NCBI RefSeq assembly: GCF_900215205.1
Contig: NZ_OBDY01000004.1
Coordinates: 168,348-232,347, forward strand
Length of the DNA: 64,000 nucleotides
Origin: Paractinoplanes atraurantiacus
GTDB lineage: Bacteria; Actinomycetota; Actinomycetes; Mycobacteriales; Micromonosporaceae
Direction: 5' to 3'
Under the pieces are notes generated by a model. The model was not told the origin of the DNA, did no database searches, and was given only the letters and a program-made list of their open reading frames with translations. The position numbers were made by a program, and so were the translations under genes. How positions within the stretch are numbered: position 1 is the stretch's first letter; every line of letters begins with the position of its first letter. Shown here one piece after another: positions 1 through 9,045 of the stretch.

Positions 1-1613
1 TCGCGGCCCATGTCGTGGTCGACGTAGCCGGCCAGGATCGGGTCGAGCAGCTCGTAGTCGGGCAGCGAGTCGGAGTCCTTCTGGTCCGGCCGCAGCTCGG
101 CGCTCGGCGGCTTGGTGATCGAGCTGTCCGGGATGGGCGGCGTGCCCGGCTGCGTGTTGCGCCAGCGGGCCAGCTTCCACACCATCGTCTTCGGCACGTC
201 CTTGAGCGGGTTGAAGCCGCCGACCGAGTCGCCGTAGAGCGTGGAGTAACCGACCGCGAGCTCACTCTTGTTACCGGTGGTGAGCACGAGGTGCCCGTCC
301 TGGTTCGACAGGGCCATCAGGATGACGCCGCGGACGCGGGCCTGGAGGTTCTCCACGGCCAGCCCGGAGAGCGACATGTTGGCCAGGAACGCGTCGACCA
401 TGGGCTGGATCGGCTCGGTCCGGTAGTCGAGGCCGGTGCGCTTGGCCAGGTCGGCCGCGTCGTCCTTGGAGTGCTCGGAGGAGTAGCCGCTCGGCATCGA
501 GACGCCGGTGACGCGGTCGGCGCCCAGCGCGTCGACCGCGATGGCCGCCACCACGGCCGAGTCGATGCCGCCGGAGAGGCCCAGGGCCACCGAGCGGAAA
601 CCGTTCTTGTCGACGTAGTCGCGCAGTCCGAGAACGAGGGCCGACCAGATCTCCTCCTCGTCGGCGACGCGCTCAGCGATGCCGCCGTCCCTTTTGTCAC
701 CAGGATGCGGGCGCAAATCAGACAAAGCGCCCACTCGGTCGATCGCCATATCGTCTTCGATGTGCTGTTCGCCGTGCGGCGGAGGAGTAGCGTCCGTTTT
801 AGGCGAAATGTTCGGCGTGGGGTCGGCCGCCGGGAGCGACAAATCGTGCACCAACAGCTCCTCGGTGAACTGGCGCGCCCGGGCCAGCAACTCCCCACCC
901 GCGGTCACGATCAGCGAGTCGCCGTCGAAAACGAGCTCGTCCTGCCCGCCGACCATGTTCACGTACGCGACGGTGGCCCCGGCCTCGGCCGCCCGGCGCT
1001 TGACCAGCGGCAGCCGCACGTCGTCCTTGTTCAGCTCGTACGGCGACGCGTTGATGTTGACGACGAGTCCCACGCCGGCCTCGCGGGCCGCCTTGAACGG
1101 CCCCCCGGCCTGCCAGATGTCCTCACAGACGGTGAGGGCCACATCGACCCCGCCCAGGCGCACCACGGTCAGTGATGTCCCCGGCTCGAAATACCGGTCC
1201 TCGTCGAAGACGCCGTAGTTGGGCAGGTGGTGCTTGTAGTAGGTCGCCACGATCTCACCGCCCAGCAGCAGCGCCGAGGCGTCGCGCCGCCCGCGCCCGG
1301 GAACTGCGTCGGCACTGGTGTGCGGCGGCCCGTCCGAGTCGACATATCCGACAACAACGGCGATATCTCCCAGGCCGTCCGCCGCGAGGTCGCCGGCGAG
1401 CGAGGCCACCGCCGCCCGCGAGGCCGAGACGAACGAGTTCCGGAAGACCAGGTCCTCAATGGGATATCCGGTCAGCATCATCTCCGGGAAGGCGACCAGC
1501 TGCGCCCCCGCGTCCGCGGCGGCCCGGGTCCACGACCGGACAGACGCGGCATTTCCGGCAATGTCACCGACCGTGGAGTTGACCTGGGCCAGGGCGATCC
1601 GCAGCGTGGGCAT
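1..1613 (-). CDS. nadE: Glutamine-dependent NAD+ synthetase (3' end outside window)
   Basis: Makes NAD+ from deamido-NAD+ with ATP and glutamine in the cytosol, the last step of NAD biosynthesis. The first ~270 residues are a nitrilase-type glutaminase domain (starts MPTLRIALAQVNSTVGDIAG; VAFPEMMLTGYP carries the catalytic Glu). The C-terminal synthetase domain follows, with the ATP-pyrophosphatase P-loop SGGIDSA and the downstream TTGNKSELAVGYSTLYGD stretch. About 537 codons are visible and the frame is open to the window edge, so roughly 40-50 C-terminal residues are missing compared with the usual 580 or so. The ATG at 1613 is the only start that preserves the nitrilase N-terminus. The linker between the domains (plus positions about 700-850) is Pro/Asp-rich and looks loosely conserved. 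It is divergent from glnA2. Confidence 0.96.
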   Translation of the reverse strand, partial: MPTLRIALAQVNSTVGDIAGNAASVRSWTRAAADAGAQLVAFPEMMLTGYPIEDLVFRNSFVSASRAAVASLAGDLAADGLGDIAVVVGYVDSDGPPHTSADAVPGRGRRDASALLLGGEIVATYYKHHLPNYGVFDEDRYFEPGTSLTVVRLGGVDVALTVCEDIWQAGGPFKAAREAGVGLVVNINASPYELNKDDVRLPLVKRRAAEAGATVAYVNMVGGQDELVFDGDSLIVTAGGELLARARQFTEELLVHDLSLPAADPTPNISPKTDATPPPHGEQHIEDDMAIDRVGALSDLRPHPGDKRDGGIAERVADEEEIWSALVLGLRDYVDKNGFRSVALGLSGGIDSAVVAAIAVDALGADRVTGVSMPSGYSSEHSKDDAADLAKRTGLDYRTEPIQPMVDAFLANMSLSGLAVENLQARVRGVILMALSNQDGHLVLTTGNKSELAVGYSTLYGDSVGGFNPLKDVPKTMVWKLARWRNTQPGTPPIPDSSITKPPSAELRPDQKDSDSLPDYELLDPILAGYVDHDMGR

Positions 1614-1749
1614 GACCCTTATTCTTCCCCAAGACGCCGCACGTCTATCGCGACCCGGGACATCCCCACAGCAGCCGGTCAGCGTAATGTCGGCGTAACC
1701 GGACCAGGGAAGACTGGCCTGCTAGGCCACCACCGACCAGGAGTGAACG

Positions 1750-3102
1750 TTGGACCGACAGCAGGAGTTCGTGCTTCGCACTCTCGAGGAGCGCGACATC
1801 CGTTTTGTCCGGCTCTGGTTCACCGACGTGCTGGGCACCTTGAAGAGCGTGTCCGTCGCCCCGGCCGAGCTCGAGTCCGCCTTCGAGGAGGGCATGGGCA
1901 TCGACGGCTCGGCCATCGAGGGCTTCGCCCGGGTCTACGAGTCCGACATGGTGGCCATGCCCGACCCGACGACCTTCCAGGTCTTCCCGTTCGAGGGCGG
2001 GGCCAGCGGCGAGTCGGCCCGCATGTTCTGCGACATCCTGCTGCCCGACGGCAGCGCCGCCTGGGCCGACCCGCGCCACGTGCTGCGCCGCGGCCTGGCC
2101 AAGGCGGCCGAGAAGGGCTTCACCTTCTACACCCACCCCGAGGTCGAGTTCTTCCTGGTGCAGGACGGCCCGCTCGACGGCTCGGTGCCGATCCCGGTCG
2201 ACAGCGGCGGCTATTTCGACCACACCACCCACGCCATCGCCCGCGACTTCCGGCGCCAGGCCGTGCTCGCCCTGGAGCGCATCGGCATCTCGGTCGAGTT
2301 CAGCCACCACGAGGTCGCCCCGGGCCAGCAGGAGATCGACCTGCGGTACGCGGACGCGCTGACCACGGCCGACAACATCATGACGTTCCGGCACGTGGTC
2401 AAGGAGGTGGCGCTGTCGCAGGGCGTGCGCGCGACCTTCATGCCGAAGCCGTACACCGACCAGCCCGGCAGCGGCATGCACACCCACCTGTCGCTGATGG
2501 AAGGCGAGCGCAACGCCTTCTACGACGCCGACGACCCGATGAAGCTGTCCAAGACGGCCCGCTCGTTCATCGCCGGCCTGCTGGTGCACGCCCGGGAGTA
2601 CACGGCCGTCACCAACCAGTGGGTCAACTCGTACAAGCGGCTCTTCCCGCTCCAGCTGCCCAACGCGATCACCGAGTCCCCCGCCTTCGTCAGCTGGGGC
2701 CACCTCAACCGCTCGGCCCTGGTCCGGGTGCCCGCGTTCGGCAAGCCCAGCTCGGCCCGCGTCGAGGTCCGCTCGATCGACTCGGCCACCAACCCCTACC
2801 TGGCCTTCGCCGTCATGCTCGGCGCCGGTCTCAAAGGCATCGAGGAGGGCTACGAGCTGCCGCCGGGCGCCGAGGACGACGTCTGGTCGCTGTCGCCGGC
2901 CGAGCGCAAGGCCGCCGGATACGAGGCGCTGCCGGAAAACCTGTCCGAGGCCATCGACGTGATGGAGAAGTCCGAGCTGATCGCCGAGGTCCTCGGCGAG
3001 CACGTGTACGACTTCTTCCTGCGCAACAAGCGGGCCGAGTGGGAGCAGTACCGCCGCGAGGTCACCCCTTACGAGCGGCAGCGTTACCTGGGCGCGCTGT
3101 AG
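1750..3102 (+). CDS. glnA2: Glutamine synthetase-like enzyme, GlnA2 type
   Basis: 450-residue class I GS fold. The protein matches actinobacterial GlnA2 nearly end to end (RTLEERDIRFVRLWFTDVLG; metal-site Glu in HPEVEFF; MPKPYTDQPGSGMHTHLSL; AVTNQWVNSYKRL; VEVRSIDSATNPYLAF). The C-terminus ends in PYERQRYL and lacks the adenylylation Tyr motif of GlnA1, so control by GlnE is not expected. In Streptomyces, GlnA2-type enzymes have been reported to glutamylate polyamines rather than assimilate ammonium; that substrate for this protein is inference. A TTG start at 1750 is chosen because an AGGAG at 1739-1743 lies 6 nt upstream and the family N-terminus begins MDRQQ. It is divergent from nadE, an arrangement I recall from other actinomycetes. 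Confidence 0.93.
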   Translation: MDRQQEFVLRTLEERDIRFVRLWFTDVLGTLKSVSVAPAELESAFEEGMGIDGSAIEGFARVYESDMVAMPDPTTFQVFPFEGGASGESARMFCDILLPDGSAAWADPRHVLRRGLAKAAEKGFTFYTHPEVEFFLVQDGPLDGSVPIPVDSGGYFDHTTHAIARDFRRQAVLALERIGISVEFSHHEVAPGQQEIDLRYADALTTADNIMTFRHVVKEVALSQGVRATFMPKPYTDQPGSGMHTHLSLMEGERNAFYDADDPMKLSKTARSFIAGLLVHAREYTAVTNQWVNSYKRLFPLQLPNAITESPAFVSWGHLNRSALVRVPAFGKPSSARVEVRSIDSATNPYLAFAVMLGAGLKGIEEGYELPPGAEDDVWSLSPAERKAAGYEALPENLSEAIDVMEKSELIAEVLGEHVYDFFLRNKRAEWEQYRREVTPYERQRYLGAL

Positions 3103-3168
3103 TTATGTAGACGCCTTCTTGTACGGTCTCTCCTGACGTCGCCGACAAGATCCGACCTGGGAGAGGCC

Positions 3169-3594
3169 GTGCTCGAAGACCTGCTAGAAGGTGCTGGCCG
3201 CAGCATCGTGTTCGGTATCGTCGGCATCGGCCTCATGGCGGTCGGCTACGTGCTGATCGACGTGCTGACGCCCGGCAAGCTGCGCGACCTCATCTTCGTG
3301 GAGCGCAACCCCAACGCCTCGCTGCTGCTGGCGGCCAACCAGCTGGGCATCGCCGCCATCGTCACCACGGCGATCTTCACCAGCTACTCCGACTTCGGCC
3401 AGGGCCTGGCCTCCACGGTCCTGTTCGGCATCATCGGCATCGGCATCATGGGCCTGGCCTTCCTGGTCCTCGACTGGATGACCCCCGGCAAGCTGGGCGA
3501 GGTCATCTGCACCCCCGAGCGCCACGGCGGCGCCATGGTCAGCGCCGCTTCACATTTCGGTGCGGCTCTGATCGTCTGCGCCTGCATTTCTTAG
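3169..3594 (+). CDS. DUF350 domain inner-membrane protein
   Basis: 141 residues with four predicted membrane spans arranged as two homologous halves, each ending in a TPGKL motif (VLIDVLTPGKL near residue 37, VLDWMTPGKL near residue 108). This internal duplication is typical of DUF350/YjfL-like proteins. The function of the family is not established. GTG start with a GGGAGAGG ribosome site just upstream. It follows glnA2 by 66 nt on the same strand and may be co-transcribed. A strong hairpin at 3612-3633 separates it from the converging protease gene. Confidence 0.85.
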   Translation: MLEDLLEGAGRSIVFGIVGIGLMAVGYVLIDVLTPGKLRDLIFVERNPNASLLLAANQLGIAAIVTTAIFTSYSDFGQGLASTVLFGIIGIGIMGLAFLVLDWMTPGKLGEVICTPERHGGAMVSAASHFGAALIVCACIS

Positions 3595-3611
3595 TCGTAC
3601 GCGTCGTCGAC

Positions 3612-3633
3612 CGGGCCCGTCTCGACGGGCCCG
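3612..3633. terminator. Bidirectional hairpin terminator between converging genes
   Basis: Inverted repeat CGGGCCCG-TCTCGA-CGGGCCCG, extendable to 10-bp arms, placed 18 nt after the DUF350 stop and 6 nt beyond the stop of the converging M50-like gene. There is no clear T-run on either strand. Confidence 0.7.
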
Positions 3634-3639
3634 GGTCCG

Positions 3640-4293
3640 CTACGCGTTCCGCAGGAGCAGCGCGCCCCCGTACACCAGAGCCGCGATCGTGCCGAGCAGG
3701 AAGAGGAACGCCCAGATCTCACTGGGAACCAGCGTCTTTTCCCGCAGCACGCCGACTTCGTTGCCCTCGACCGCGTAGGTCCGCTGCGCGACCAGCACCA
3801 GCATTCGCTGCACCCCGCCGATCAGCAGCAACCACACCCACATGTAGGTGTACAGCTCCTGCACCGGCCCTTCGACCTTCGTCGCCATCATCCAGACCAG
3901 GACGATCAGCCCGGGCACCAGCAGCCACCCGAAAAAGCCGCGCACCGTGATCAGCATGAGCACGAGAAACGCGAGGCTCCCCCAGAGCACCCCCTCGGTG
4001 TGCTCGTGCAGCAGCATCCAGGCCCCGGCCAGCCCGAACATCGACGGCCCGAGATAGCCGGCCAGAAGCACGATGATGGCGAGCAGCCACGGCGTCTTCT
4101 CCACCGCGACGGCGGCACTCCCGCCCGCCCCCACAAGCCGCACCGACTTCAGCGGCCTGAAAAGCAGAACCGCCAGCAGCGCGTGCCCGCCTTCATGCGC
4201 GACGGACACCAGAAACCGGCTGACGTACCAGAGCGGCACAGCCAGCACCCACGACAACAAAGCCGCGGTCCAGGCAACATTCGACCCCGCCAC
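3640..4293 (-). CDS. M50-type membrane metalloprotease-like protein
   Basis: 217 residues, about six hydrophobic segments. The motif AHEGGHALLA (HExxH variant HEGGH near residue 33) sits at the edge of a membrane span, as in M50 intramembrane zinc proteases of the PF13398 type. A distal N/D-PxPG third-ligand motif is not evident in the rest of the sequence, so proteolytic activity is uncertain. The last third alternates hydrophobic helices with short basic loops. ATG start at 4293. It converges on the DUF350 gene; no partner is obvious. Site-2 protease-like regulated proteolysis would be speculation. Confidence 0.75.
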   Translation of the reverse strand: MAGSNVAWTAALLSWVLAVPLWYVSRFLVSVAHEGGHALLAVLLFRPLKSVRLVGAGGSAAVAVEKTPWLLAIIVLLAGYLGPSMFGLAGAWMLLHEHTEGVLWGSLAFLVLMLITVRGFFGWLLVPGLIVLVWMMATKVEGPVQELYTYMWVWLLLIGGVQRMLVLVAQRTYAVEGNEVGVLREKTLVPSEIWAFLFLLGTIAALVYGGALLLRNA

Positions 4294-4320
4294 CTCCGCA
4301 AGCTAACGACCACCCGCGCC

Positions 4321-4716
4321 ACCGGACCACAGCCGATCATCCGACCCGTTCTGCGACCAACTGGTCGACGCCGAGCCTGCGGTAGCTCTGGTCGTCGGCC
4401 GGGTAGCAGGGCCCTCAGCGGCGACTTCCGCCACCGGCCCGGGCCGATCACCTCGACCAAGCAGGAGTGGCTGGCCGCCCTCCGCGCGGCGCAGGGCCCG
4501 CTGGAGGGCATGCGGGTCGCCATCACCCACCTGCTGGCCGACGGCGACCACGTCATCGTCCACTCGCAGCGCCGCCTTCCCGCCACCGGCGCCGAGATCG
4601 CCGTCATCGAGATGTGGCGCCTGGACGGCGGCCTCATCGCCGAGGGCTGGGAACTGATCGAGCCGCTGTCGCACGTCCCGGCCGACCTCGCGTGGTGGGC
4701 TCAGCCGGCGACGTGA
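4321..4716 (+). pseudogene. SnoaL-like (NTF2-fold) protein remnant
   Basis: The last ~90 codons before the stop at 4716 read as the C-terminal half of a SnoaL-like/NTF2-fold protein (KQEWLAALRAAQGPLEGMRV, then DHVIVHSQRR, EIAVIEMWRLDGGLIAEGWE). The N-terminal half of the fold is missing in this frame. A piece reading FCDQLVDAEPAVAL occurs at about 4349 in another frame, which suggests a frameshift and internal deletion. No start codon with a ribosome site precedes the fragment. It overlaps the converging response regulator by 16 nt. A short functional protein starting at an internal ATG (4510) cannot be excluded. Confidence 0.5.
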
Positions 4717-5345
4717 CGCAGGACGGCCAGGACGCGGCGGTTGTCGGTGTCGGACGGGGGCAGGCCGAGCTTGGTGAAGATGTTGGCCACGTGTTTCTCG
4801 ACCACGCCGGACGTGATGACCAGGGCGGCCGCTATGCCGGCGTTCGAGCGGCCCTCGGCCATCAGGGCCAGGACCTCGCGCTCGCGTGGGGTCAGCGCGG
4901 CCATGCCGGTGGTGTCGCGGCCGGCTCTCATCAGGTGGCCCACCACCTCCGGGTCCAGGGCCGTGCCGCCGGAGGCCACCCGGGTGAGGGCGTCGACGAA
5001 GTCGGCCACGTCGGCCACCCGGTCCTTCAGCAGGTAGCCGACGCCGGTCGGGCGGTCGGCGAGCAGCCGGGTCGCGTAGCGGGTCTCCACGTACTGGGAG
5101 AAGACCAGCACGCCGACGGTGGGATGGTCGCGGCGGATGTCGATGGCGGCGCGCAGCCCCTCGTCGGTGTGTGTCGGCGGCATGCGGATGTCGATGATGG
5201 CCACGTCCGGTACGGCGGTGGCGGTCGCGGCGCGCAGGGCGTCCGCGTCGGCCACCGCCGCACAGACCTCGAAGCCGCGATCCGTGAGGAGACGGACCAG
5301 GCCCTCGCGCATCATCGCGGCGTCCTCCGCGATCACCACCCGCAT
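4701..5345 (-). CDS. NarL/LuxR-family response regulator
   Basis: 214 residues: receiver domain (MRVVIAEDAAMMREG; phosphoacceptor Asp52 in VAIIDIRMP; Lys in GYLLKDRV) and a C-terminal LuxR helix-turn-helix (LTPREREVLALMAEGRSN). The start at 5345 is chosen over an upstream ATG because AAGGGAGAG lies 6 nt before it. It lies 13 nt downstream of the histidine kinase gene and is its evident partner. The target is likely the adjacent ABC transporter operon, as is common for this arrangement; that is inference. Confidence 0.94.
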   Translation of the reverse strand: MRVVIAEDAAMMREGLVRLLTDRGFEVCAAVADADALRAATATAVPDVAIIDIRMPPTHTDEGLRAAIDIRRDHPTVGVLVFSQYVETRYATRLLADRPTGVGYLLKDRVADVADFVDALTRVASGGTALDPEVVGHLMRAGRDTTGMAALTPREREVLALMAEGRSNAGIAAALVITSGVVEKHVANIFTKLGLPPSDTDNRRVLAVLRHVAG

Positions 5346-5358
5346 GTGTGCTCTCCCT

Positions 5359-6612
5359 TCAGATGTGGATGTCGACACGGGTCGGGCCGCCGGGTGGGCT
5401 CGTCACGGTCATCCGGCCGTCCACGACGGCGATGCGGCGGGCCAGGCCGGACAGTCCGGGGCCGTTCGGGTCGGCCCCGCCGGCGCCGTCGTCCTCGACG
5501 GTCAATGTCAGGCGCCCGCCGACCGTGAGCTTGATGCTGGTGGCCCGGCTGTGTTTGGCCGCGTTCGCCAGCAGTTCGGCCGCGCAGAAGTAGACGATGG
5601 TCTCGATCGCGGGCGACGGTCGCACGGGCAGGTCCACGTGCACCTCGACCGGGATGGCACTGCTCGTGGCCAGGGTGCCCAGTGCGTCGCCGAGGCCGTT
5701 GTCGAGGACCGGCGGGTGGATGCCGCGCACCAGGTCACGCAGGTCGGCCAGGGCTTCCTTGGCGCCACGGTGGGCGAGCGCGACCAGCTCGCGGGCCTGA
5801 TCGAGGTCGGGGGGCGGGCCGTCGGCGCCGAGCTTCTCGGTGGCCATGCCCAGGTTCATGGCCAGCGTGGCCAGCCGGATCTGGGCGCCGTCGTGCAGGT
5901 CCCGCTCCAGCCGGCGCATCATGGCGGCCGCGTCGTCGATCGCCTGGGCCCGGCTCTCCGTCAGCTCGGCGACCCGGCCCGGGCCGAGCAGCCGCCGCAT
6001 CGCGGCCAGGTCGAGGGCCACGCCGGCCCGCATCAGCCACGGCGCGACCAGCAGCATGGCCAGGCCGGCGGCCGCGATCAGGAACGTGCCGGCGAACGTC
6101 CGCGTGCTGATCATGCCGAACGGCGTCAGCGCCCACACCGGTCCGAGGGTGGTGCCCGGCGGGTGGTTGCGGAACAGCGGCCACCACAGCGGATAGCTGA
6201 GGTTGACCACGCCGAACACGAAGCAGAAGGCGCCGTAGCCCTCGGGGATGGCCAGGGGCACTTTCAGCACGCCGTAGCCGAGGGCCCGCCAGCCCGGCCC
6301 ATCGGAGATCCGCCTCGACCGGCGGGGCGGCGGGGCGTCCATCCGCGCGCCGAGCAGCCGGCGGGCGAGGAAGCGGTGCCATTTCCCGGTCGTACGCCCG
6401 AAGGGTGTGGCCAGCACGACCAGAAGCGCGACGGTGAGCGGGAACAGGACCAGGAACACCGGCGCCACCACCGGCGCCGGCTGCTCGGCCAAAGTCCCCG
6501 TCGCCCAGAGGATCAGCACGGCCGCGCCCGGCACGACCGCCGGCAGGGCCAGGATCACGACCGCGCTGACCACGCCGGCGACGCAGAACGCCACTCGGCG
6601 CAGGGCCATCAT
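5359..6612 (-). CDS. NarL-type sensor histidine kinase
   Basis: About 417 residues. An N-terminal half with several membrane spans, then a HisKA_3 phosphoacceptor (ERDLHDGAQIRLATLAMNLG, His in DLHDG), and a HATPase domain (AAELLANAAKHSRA, N box; VEDDGAGGADPNGPGLSGLA, G boxes). ATG at 6612 is used; a GTG at 6633 that overlaps the permease stop as GTGA is an equally possible, coupled start. Fourth gene from the 5' end is the regulator, so the order is ATPase-permease-kinase-regulator, suggesting a transporter controlled by envelope sensing. Confidence 0.9.
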   Translation of the reverse strand: MMALRRVAFCVAGVVSAVVILALPAVVPGAAVLILWATGTLAEQPAPVVAPVFLVLFPLTVALLVVLATPFGRTTGKWHRFLARRLLGARMDAPPPRRSRRISDGPGWRALGYGVLKVPLAIPEGYGAFCFVFGVVNLSYPLWWPLFRNHPPGTTLGPVWALTPFGMISTRTFAGTFLIAAAGLAMLLVAPWLMRAGVALDLAAMRRLLGPGRVAELTESRAQAIDDAAAMMRRLERDLHDGAQIRLATLAMNLGMATEKLGADGPPPDLDQARELVALAHRGAKEALADLRDLVRGIHPPVLDNGLGDALGTLATSSAIPVEVHVDLPVRPSPAIETIVYFCAAELLANAAKHSRATSIKLTVGGRLTLTVEDDGAGGADPNGPGLSGLARRIAVVDGRMTVTSPPGGPTRVDIHI

Positions 6613-6629
6613 CGGCTCATTGTGGCCGA

Positions 6630-7400
6630 TCACGCGTCGCGGTGGCGGAGCAGCAGGCCGCCGGCCACGATCGCCACCGCCGCGTAGCCGCCCATCAGCA
6701 GCACGCTGACCCACCCCGGGAACAGCCCGGGAATCGGTGACGTGACGGCGATCGAGTTGAGCAGCATCAGCAGCGGGACGAAGCGGCCGACCGCGATGCC
6801 GTCCTCGCCGAACAGCCCGGCCACGATCATCGGGACGAACATCAGCCCGAACAGCGTCCCGATGGCCGCCCCCGAATGCCGCACGATCGCCCCGATGCCG
6901 AGCCCGATCAGCGCCGTCACCCCGAGGTAGACGCCGGTCAGCACGACCGGCCGCAGGATCGACGGGTCGCCGAGGGAGGCGGCCGGGATGGCCGTGCCGC
7001 GGATCGCCAACTGCCCGCCCAGATAGCCGGCGAAACTCGCGAGCAGCCCGACCGCGAGGGCCGCTCCCCCACACACGGCGACCTTCGCGGCCAGCACGAT
7101 CCGGCGCCGCGGCACGGCCGCCAACGTCGAGCGGATCATCGGAGTGCCGTACTCACCGGTTATCACCAGCACGCCGAGCGAGCCGAGCAGCAGCTGGGCC
7201 AGGATCGCCCCGCCCAGGCTGTTGTTCAGGATCTGAGCCGCGGTGGCGACCGGCGTATGCGACCGATAGCCGAGCCCCACACCCACGCCGGCCGCGGCCA
7301 TCGAGACCACCGCCGCGATCGCCAGCCACCACGTCGACCGGACGCTGCCCAGCTTGATCCGTTCCATCCGCGCCACGTGCCGCAGTCCGTACCCGCTCAT
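6630..7400 (-). CDS. ABC transporter permease (ABC-2 type)
   Basis: 256 residues, six hydrophobic spans. The opening MSGYGLRHVARMERIKLGSV followed by STWWLAIAA, and later LVITGEYGTPMIRSTLAAVPRRR, is the pattern of drug/antimicrobial-peptide ABC-2 permeases of actinomycetes. Start ATG at 7400 overlaps the ATPase stop as ATGA, so translation is coupled. It forms an exporter with the ATPase encoded just upstream. Substrate unknown. Confidence 0.92.
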   Translation of the reverse strand: MSGYGLRHVARMERIKLGSVRSTWWLAIAAVVSMAAAGVGVGLGYRSHTPVATAAQILNNSLGGAILAQLLLGSLGVLVITGEYGTPMIRSTLAAVPRRRIVLAAKVAVCGGAALAVGLLASFAGYLGGQLAIRGTAIPAASLGDPSILRPVVLTGVYLGVTALIGLGIGAIVRHSGAAIGTLFGLMFVPMIVAGLFGEDGIAVGRFVPLLMLLNSIAVTSPIPGLFPGWVSVLLMGGYAAVAIVAGGLLLRHRDA

Positions 7401-8122
7401 GACATCTCCGATCCGCGATAGTCGGTGGCCTGCGAGGTGAGCCGGAAGAACGCGTCCTCCAGGCTGTCCCCGCCGCCGGCCAGCTCGGCCACTGTCGTCT
7501 CGGCCAGCAGCCGCCCCCGCCCGATCACCACCAGCCGGTCGGCGGTCAGCGCCATCTCGGCGATCAGATGGCTGGACACGAACACCGTCCGCCCCTCGGC
7601 CGCCAGCCCGCGCAGCAGCTCCCGGATCCAGCGGATGCCCTCCGGATCGAGCCCGTTGACCGGCTCGTCGAGCAGCAGAACGGCCGGATCCCCCAGCAGC
7701 GCCACCGCCACACCGAGCCGCTGCCGCATGCCGAGCGAGTACGTGCCGGCCCGCCTCCCCGCCACGCCGGACAGCCCGACGATCCCCAGCACTTCGTCGA
7801 CCCGCGAGCCCGGAATGTCGTTGCTCGCGGCCAGCGCGGCCAGATGCGCCCGAGCGCTGCGCCCCGGATGGAAGGCGCCCGCGTCCAGCAGGGCACCCAC
7901 AGTCTTCAAAGGCCAATCCGATTGGGTGTACGCGACACCGCCCACCAGAGCCTCACCATGATCCGGGGCGTCGAGCCCCAGGATCATCCGCATCGTCGTC
8001 GACTTCCCCGACCCGTTCGGCCCGAGAAAGCCGGTCACCACCCCCGGCCGGACCCGGACGCTCAGCCCGTCGACGGCGACCCGCCCGCCGTACCGTTTGC
8101 TCAATTCCCGCAGTTCGATCAC
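7397..8122 (-). CDS. ABC transporter ATP-binding protein
   Basis: 241 residues. Walker A GPNGSGKST, Q-loop region, signature YSLGMRQRLG, Walker B VLLLDEPVNGLDP and the switch His in VSSHL are all present. This is the CcmA/drug-exporter type of ATPase, first gene of the four-gene operon. GTG start at 8122 keeps the family opening (V/M)IELRELSKRYGG; the ribosome site before it is weak (GAAGAG directly adjoining). Divergent from the AAC(3)-like gene with 91 nt between the starts. Confidence 0.93.
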   Translation of the reverse strand: MIELRELSKRYGGRVAVDGLSVRVRPGVVTGFLGPNGSGKSTTMRMILGLDAPDHGEALVGGVAYTQSDWPLKTVGALLDAGAFHPGRSARAHLAALAASNDIPGSRVDEVLGIVGLSGVAGRRAGTYSLGMRQRLGVAVALLGDPAVLLLDEPVNGLDPEGIRWIRELLRGLAAEGRTVFVSSHLIAEMALTADRLVVIGRGRLLAETTVAELAGGGDSLEDAFFRLTSQATDYRGSEMS

Positions 8123-8213
8123 CTCTTCGACGCTAGGCAGCCCGGCCCCCGCGGATAAGCCGGAAACCATCCGACCGCGCCTGGGGGTTTTCCCACCCCC
8201 GCACAATGACGAG

Positions 8214-9044
8214 ATGACGCAGCCGCTCCCGCACAAGACCGCCACCCTGGCCACCGACCTCCGCGAGCTCGGCCTGGCCGCCGGCGACACGGTGCTCGTG
8301 CACTCGTCGATGCGGGCGGTGGGTTCGGTGGCCGGGGGCGTCCAGGCCGTCGTACAGGCACTGCTCGACGTCCTCGGCCCGGACGGGACGCTGGTGGTGC
8401 CCACCCACATGCCGGCCAACTCCGACCCGGCCGGCTGGGAGAACCCGCCCGTCCCGCCCGAGTGGTGGCCGGTGATCCGCGAGCACAGCCCCGGTTTCGA
8501 CCCGGACCGCACGCCCAGCCGGTGGATGGGCGTTCTTCCCGAGGTCGTACGGGCGTGGCCCGGCGCCCGGCGCAGCGGCCACCCACAGGTGTCGTTCGCC
8601 GCGCTGGGTGCCCGGGCCGCGACCGTCGCCGGCACCCATCCCCTGGAGGACGGCCTCGGCGACGGCTCACCGCTGGGCGCCGTCTACCGCGCCGACGGCA
8701 AGGTCCTGCTGCTGGGCTGCGGCCACGACCGCAACACGTCACTGCACTTGGCCGAGTGCCGCCAGACCCGGCCCTCGATAACGGAGCACGGGGCCGCCGT
8801 CCACGAGCCGTCCGGCCGCAGCCGCTGGCTCACCTGGACAGCACCACTGGCCGACGCCTCCGATTTCGCCGAGCTGGGAGCCGCCTACGAGGCGTTATCC
8901 ACTGCACAGCCCTCCCCCGGCGTCACCGATCCAACAGCGTCCCCTGTGCGCATCGGCCGAGTCGGCAACGCGGAGTCGCGCCTGCTGCGGCAGCGCCCCT
9001 TGGTCGACTTCGCAACCGACTGGCTCAACCGGCACCGGTCCTGA
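8214..9044 (+). CDS. AAC(3)-family aminoglycoside N-acetyltransferase-like
   Basis: 276 residues with the antibiotic N-acetyltransferase fold: DTVLVHSSMRAVGSVAGG near residue 22, DGTLVVPTHM, the mid-protein FAALGARA and CGHDRNTSLHLAE with the conserved acceptor-site residues. Members transfer acetyl from acetyl-CoA to the 3-amino group of 2-deoxystreptamine aminoglycosides, although chromosomal homologues often have other or unknown substrates. Start ATG at 8214 gives the usual family N-terminus. There is no convincing ribosome site, so a leaderless transcript is possible. No biosynthetic or mobile genes lie next to it, so resistance is only a possibility. Confidence 0.85.
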   Translation: MTQPLPHKTATLATDLRELGLAAGDTVLVHSSMRAVGSVAGGVQAVVQALLDVLGPDGTLVVPTHMPANSDPAGWENPPVPPEWWPVIREHSPGFDPDRTPSRWMGVLPEVVRAWPGARRSGHPQVSFAALGARAATVAGTHPLEDGLGDGSPLGAVYRADGKVLLLGCGHDRNTSLHLAECRQTRPSITEHGAAVHEPSGRSRWLTWTAPLADASDFAELGAAYEALSTAQPSPGVTDPTASPVRIGRVGNAESRLLRQRPLVDFATDWLNRHRS

Positions 9045-9045
9045 C

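Noticed and set aside
8214..9044. AAC(3) as acquired resistance gene
   Set aside because: Base composition is like the neighbours and no integron, transposase or repeat flanks of a mobile unit are seen; probably a chromosomal homologue.
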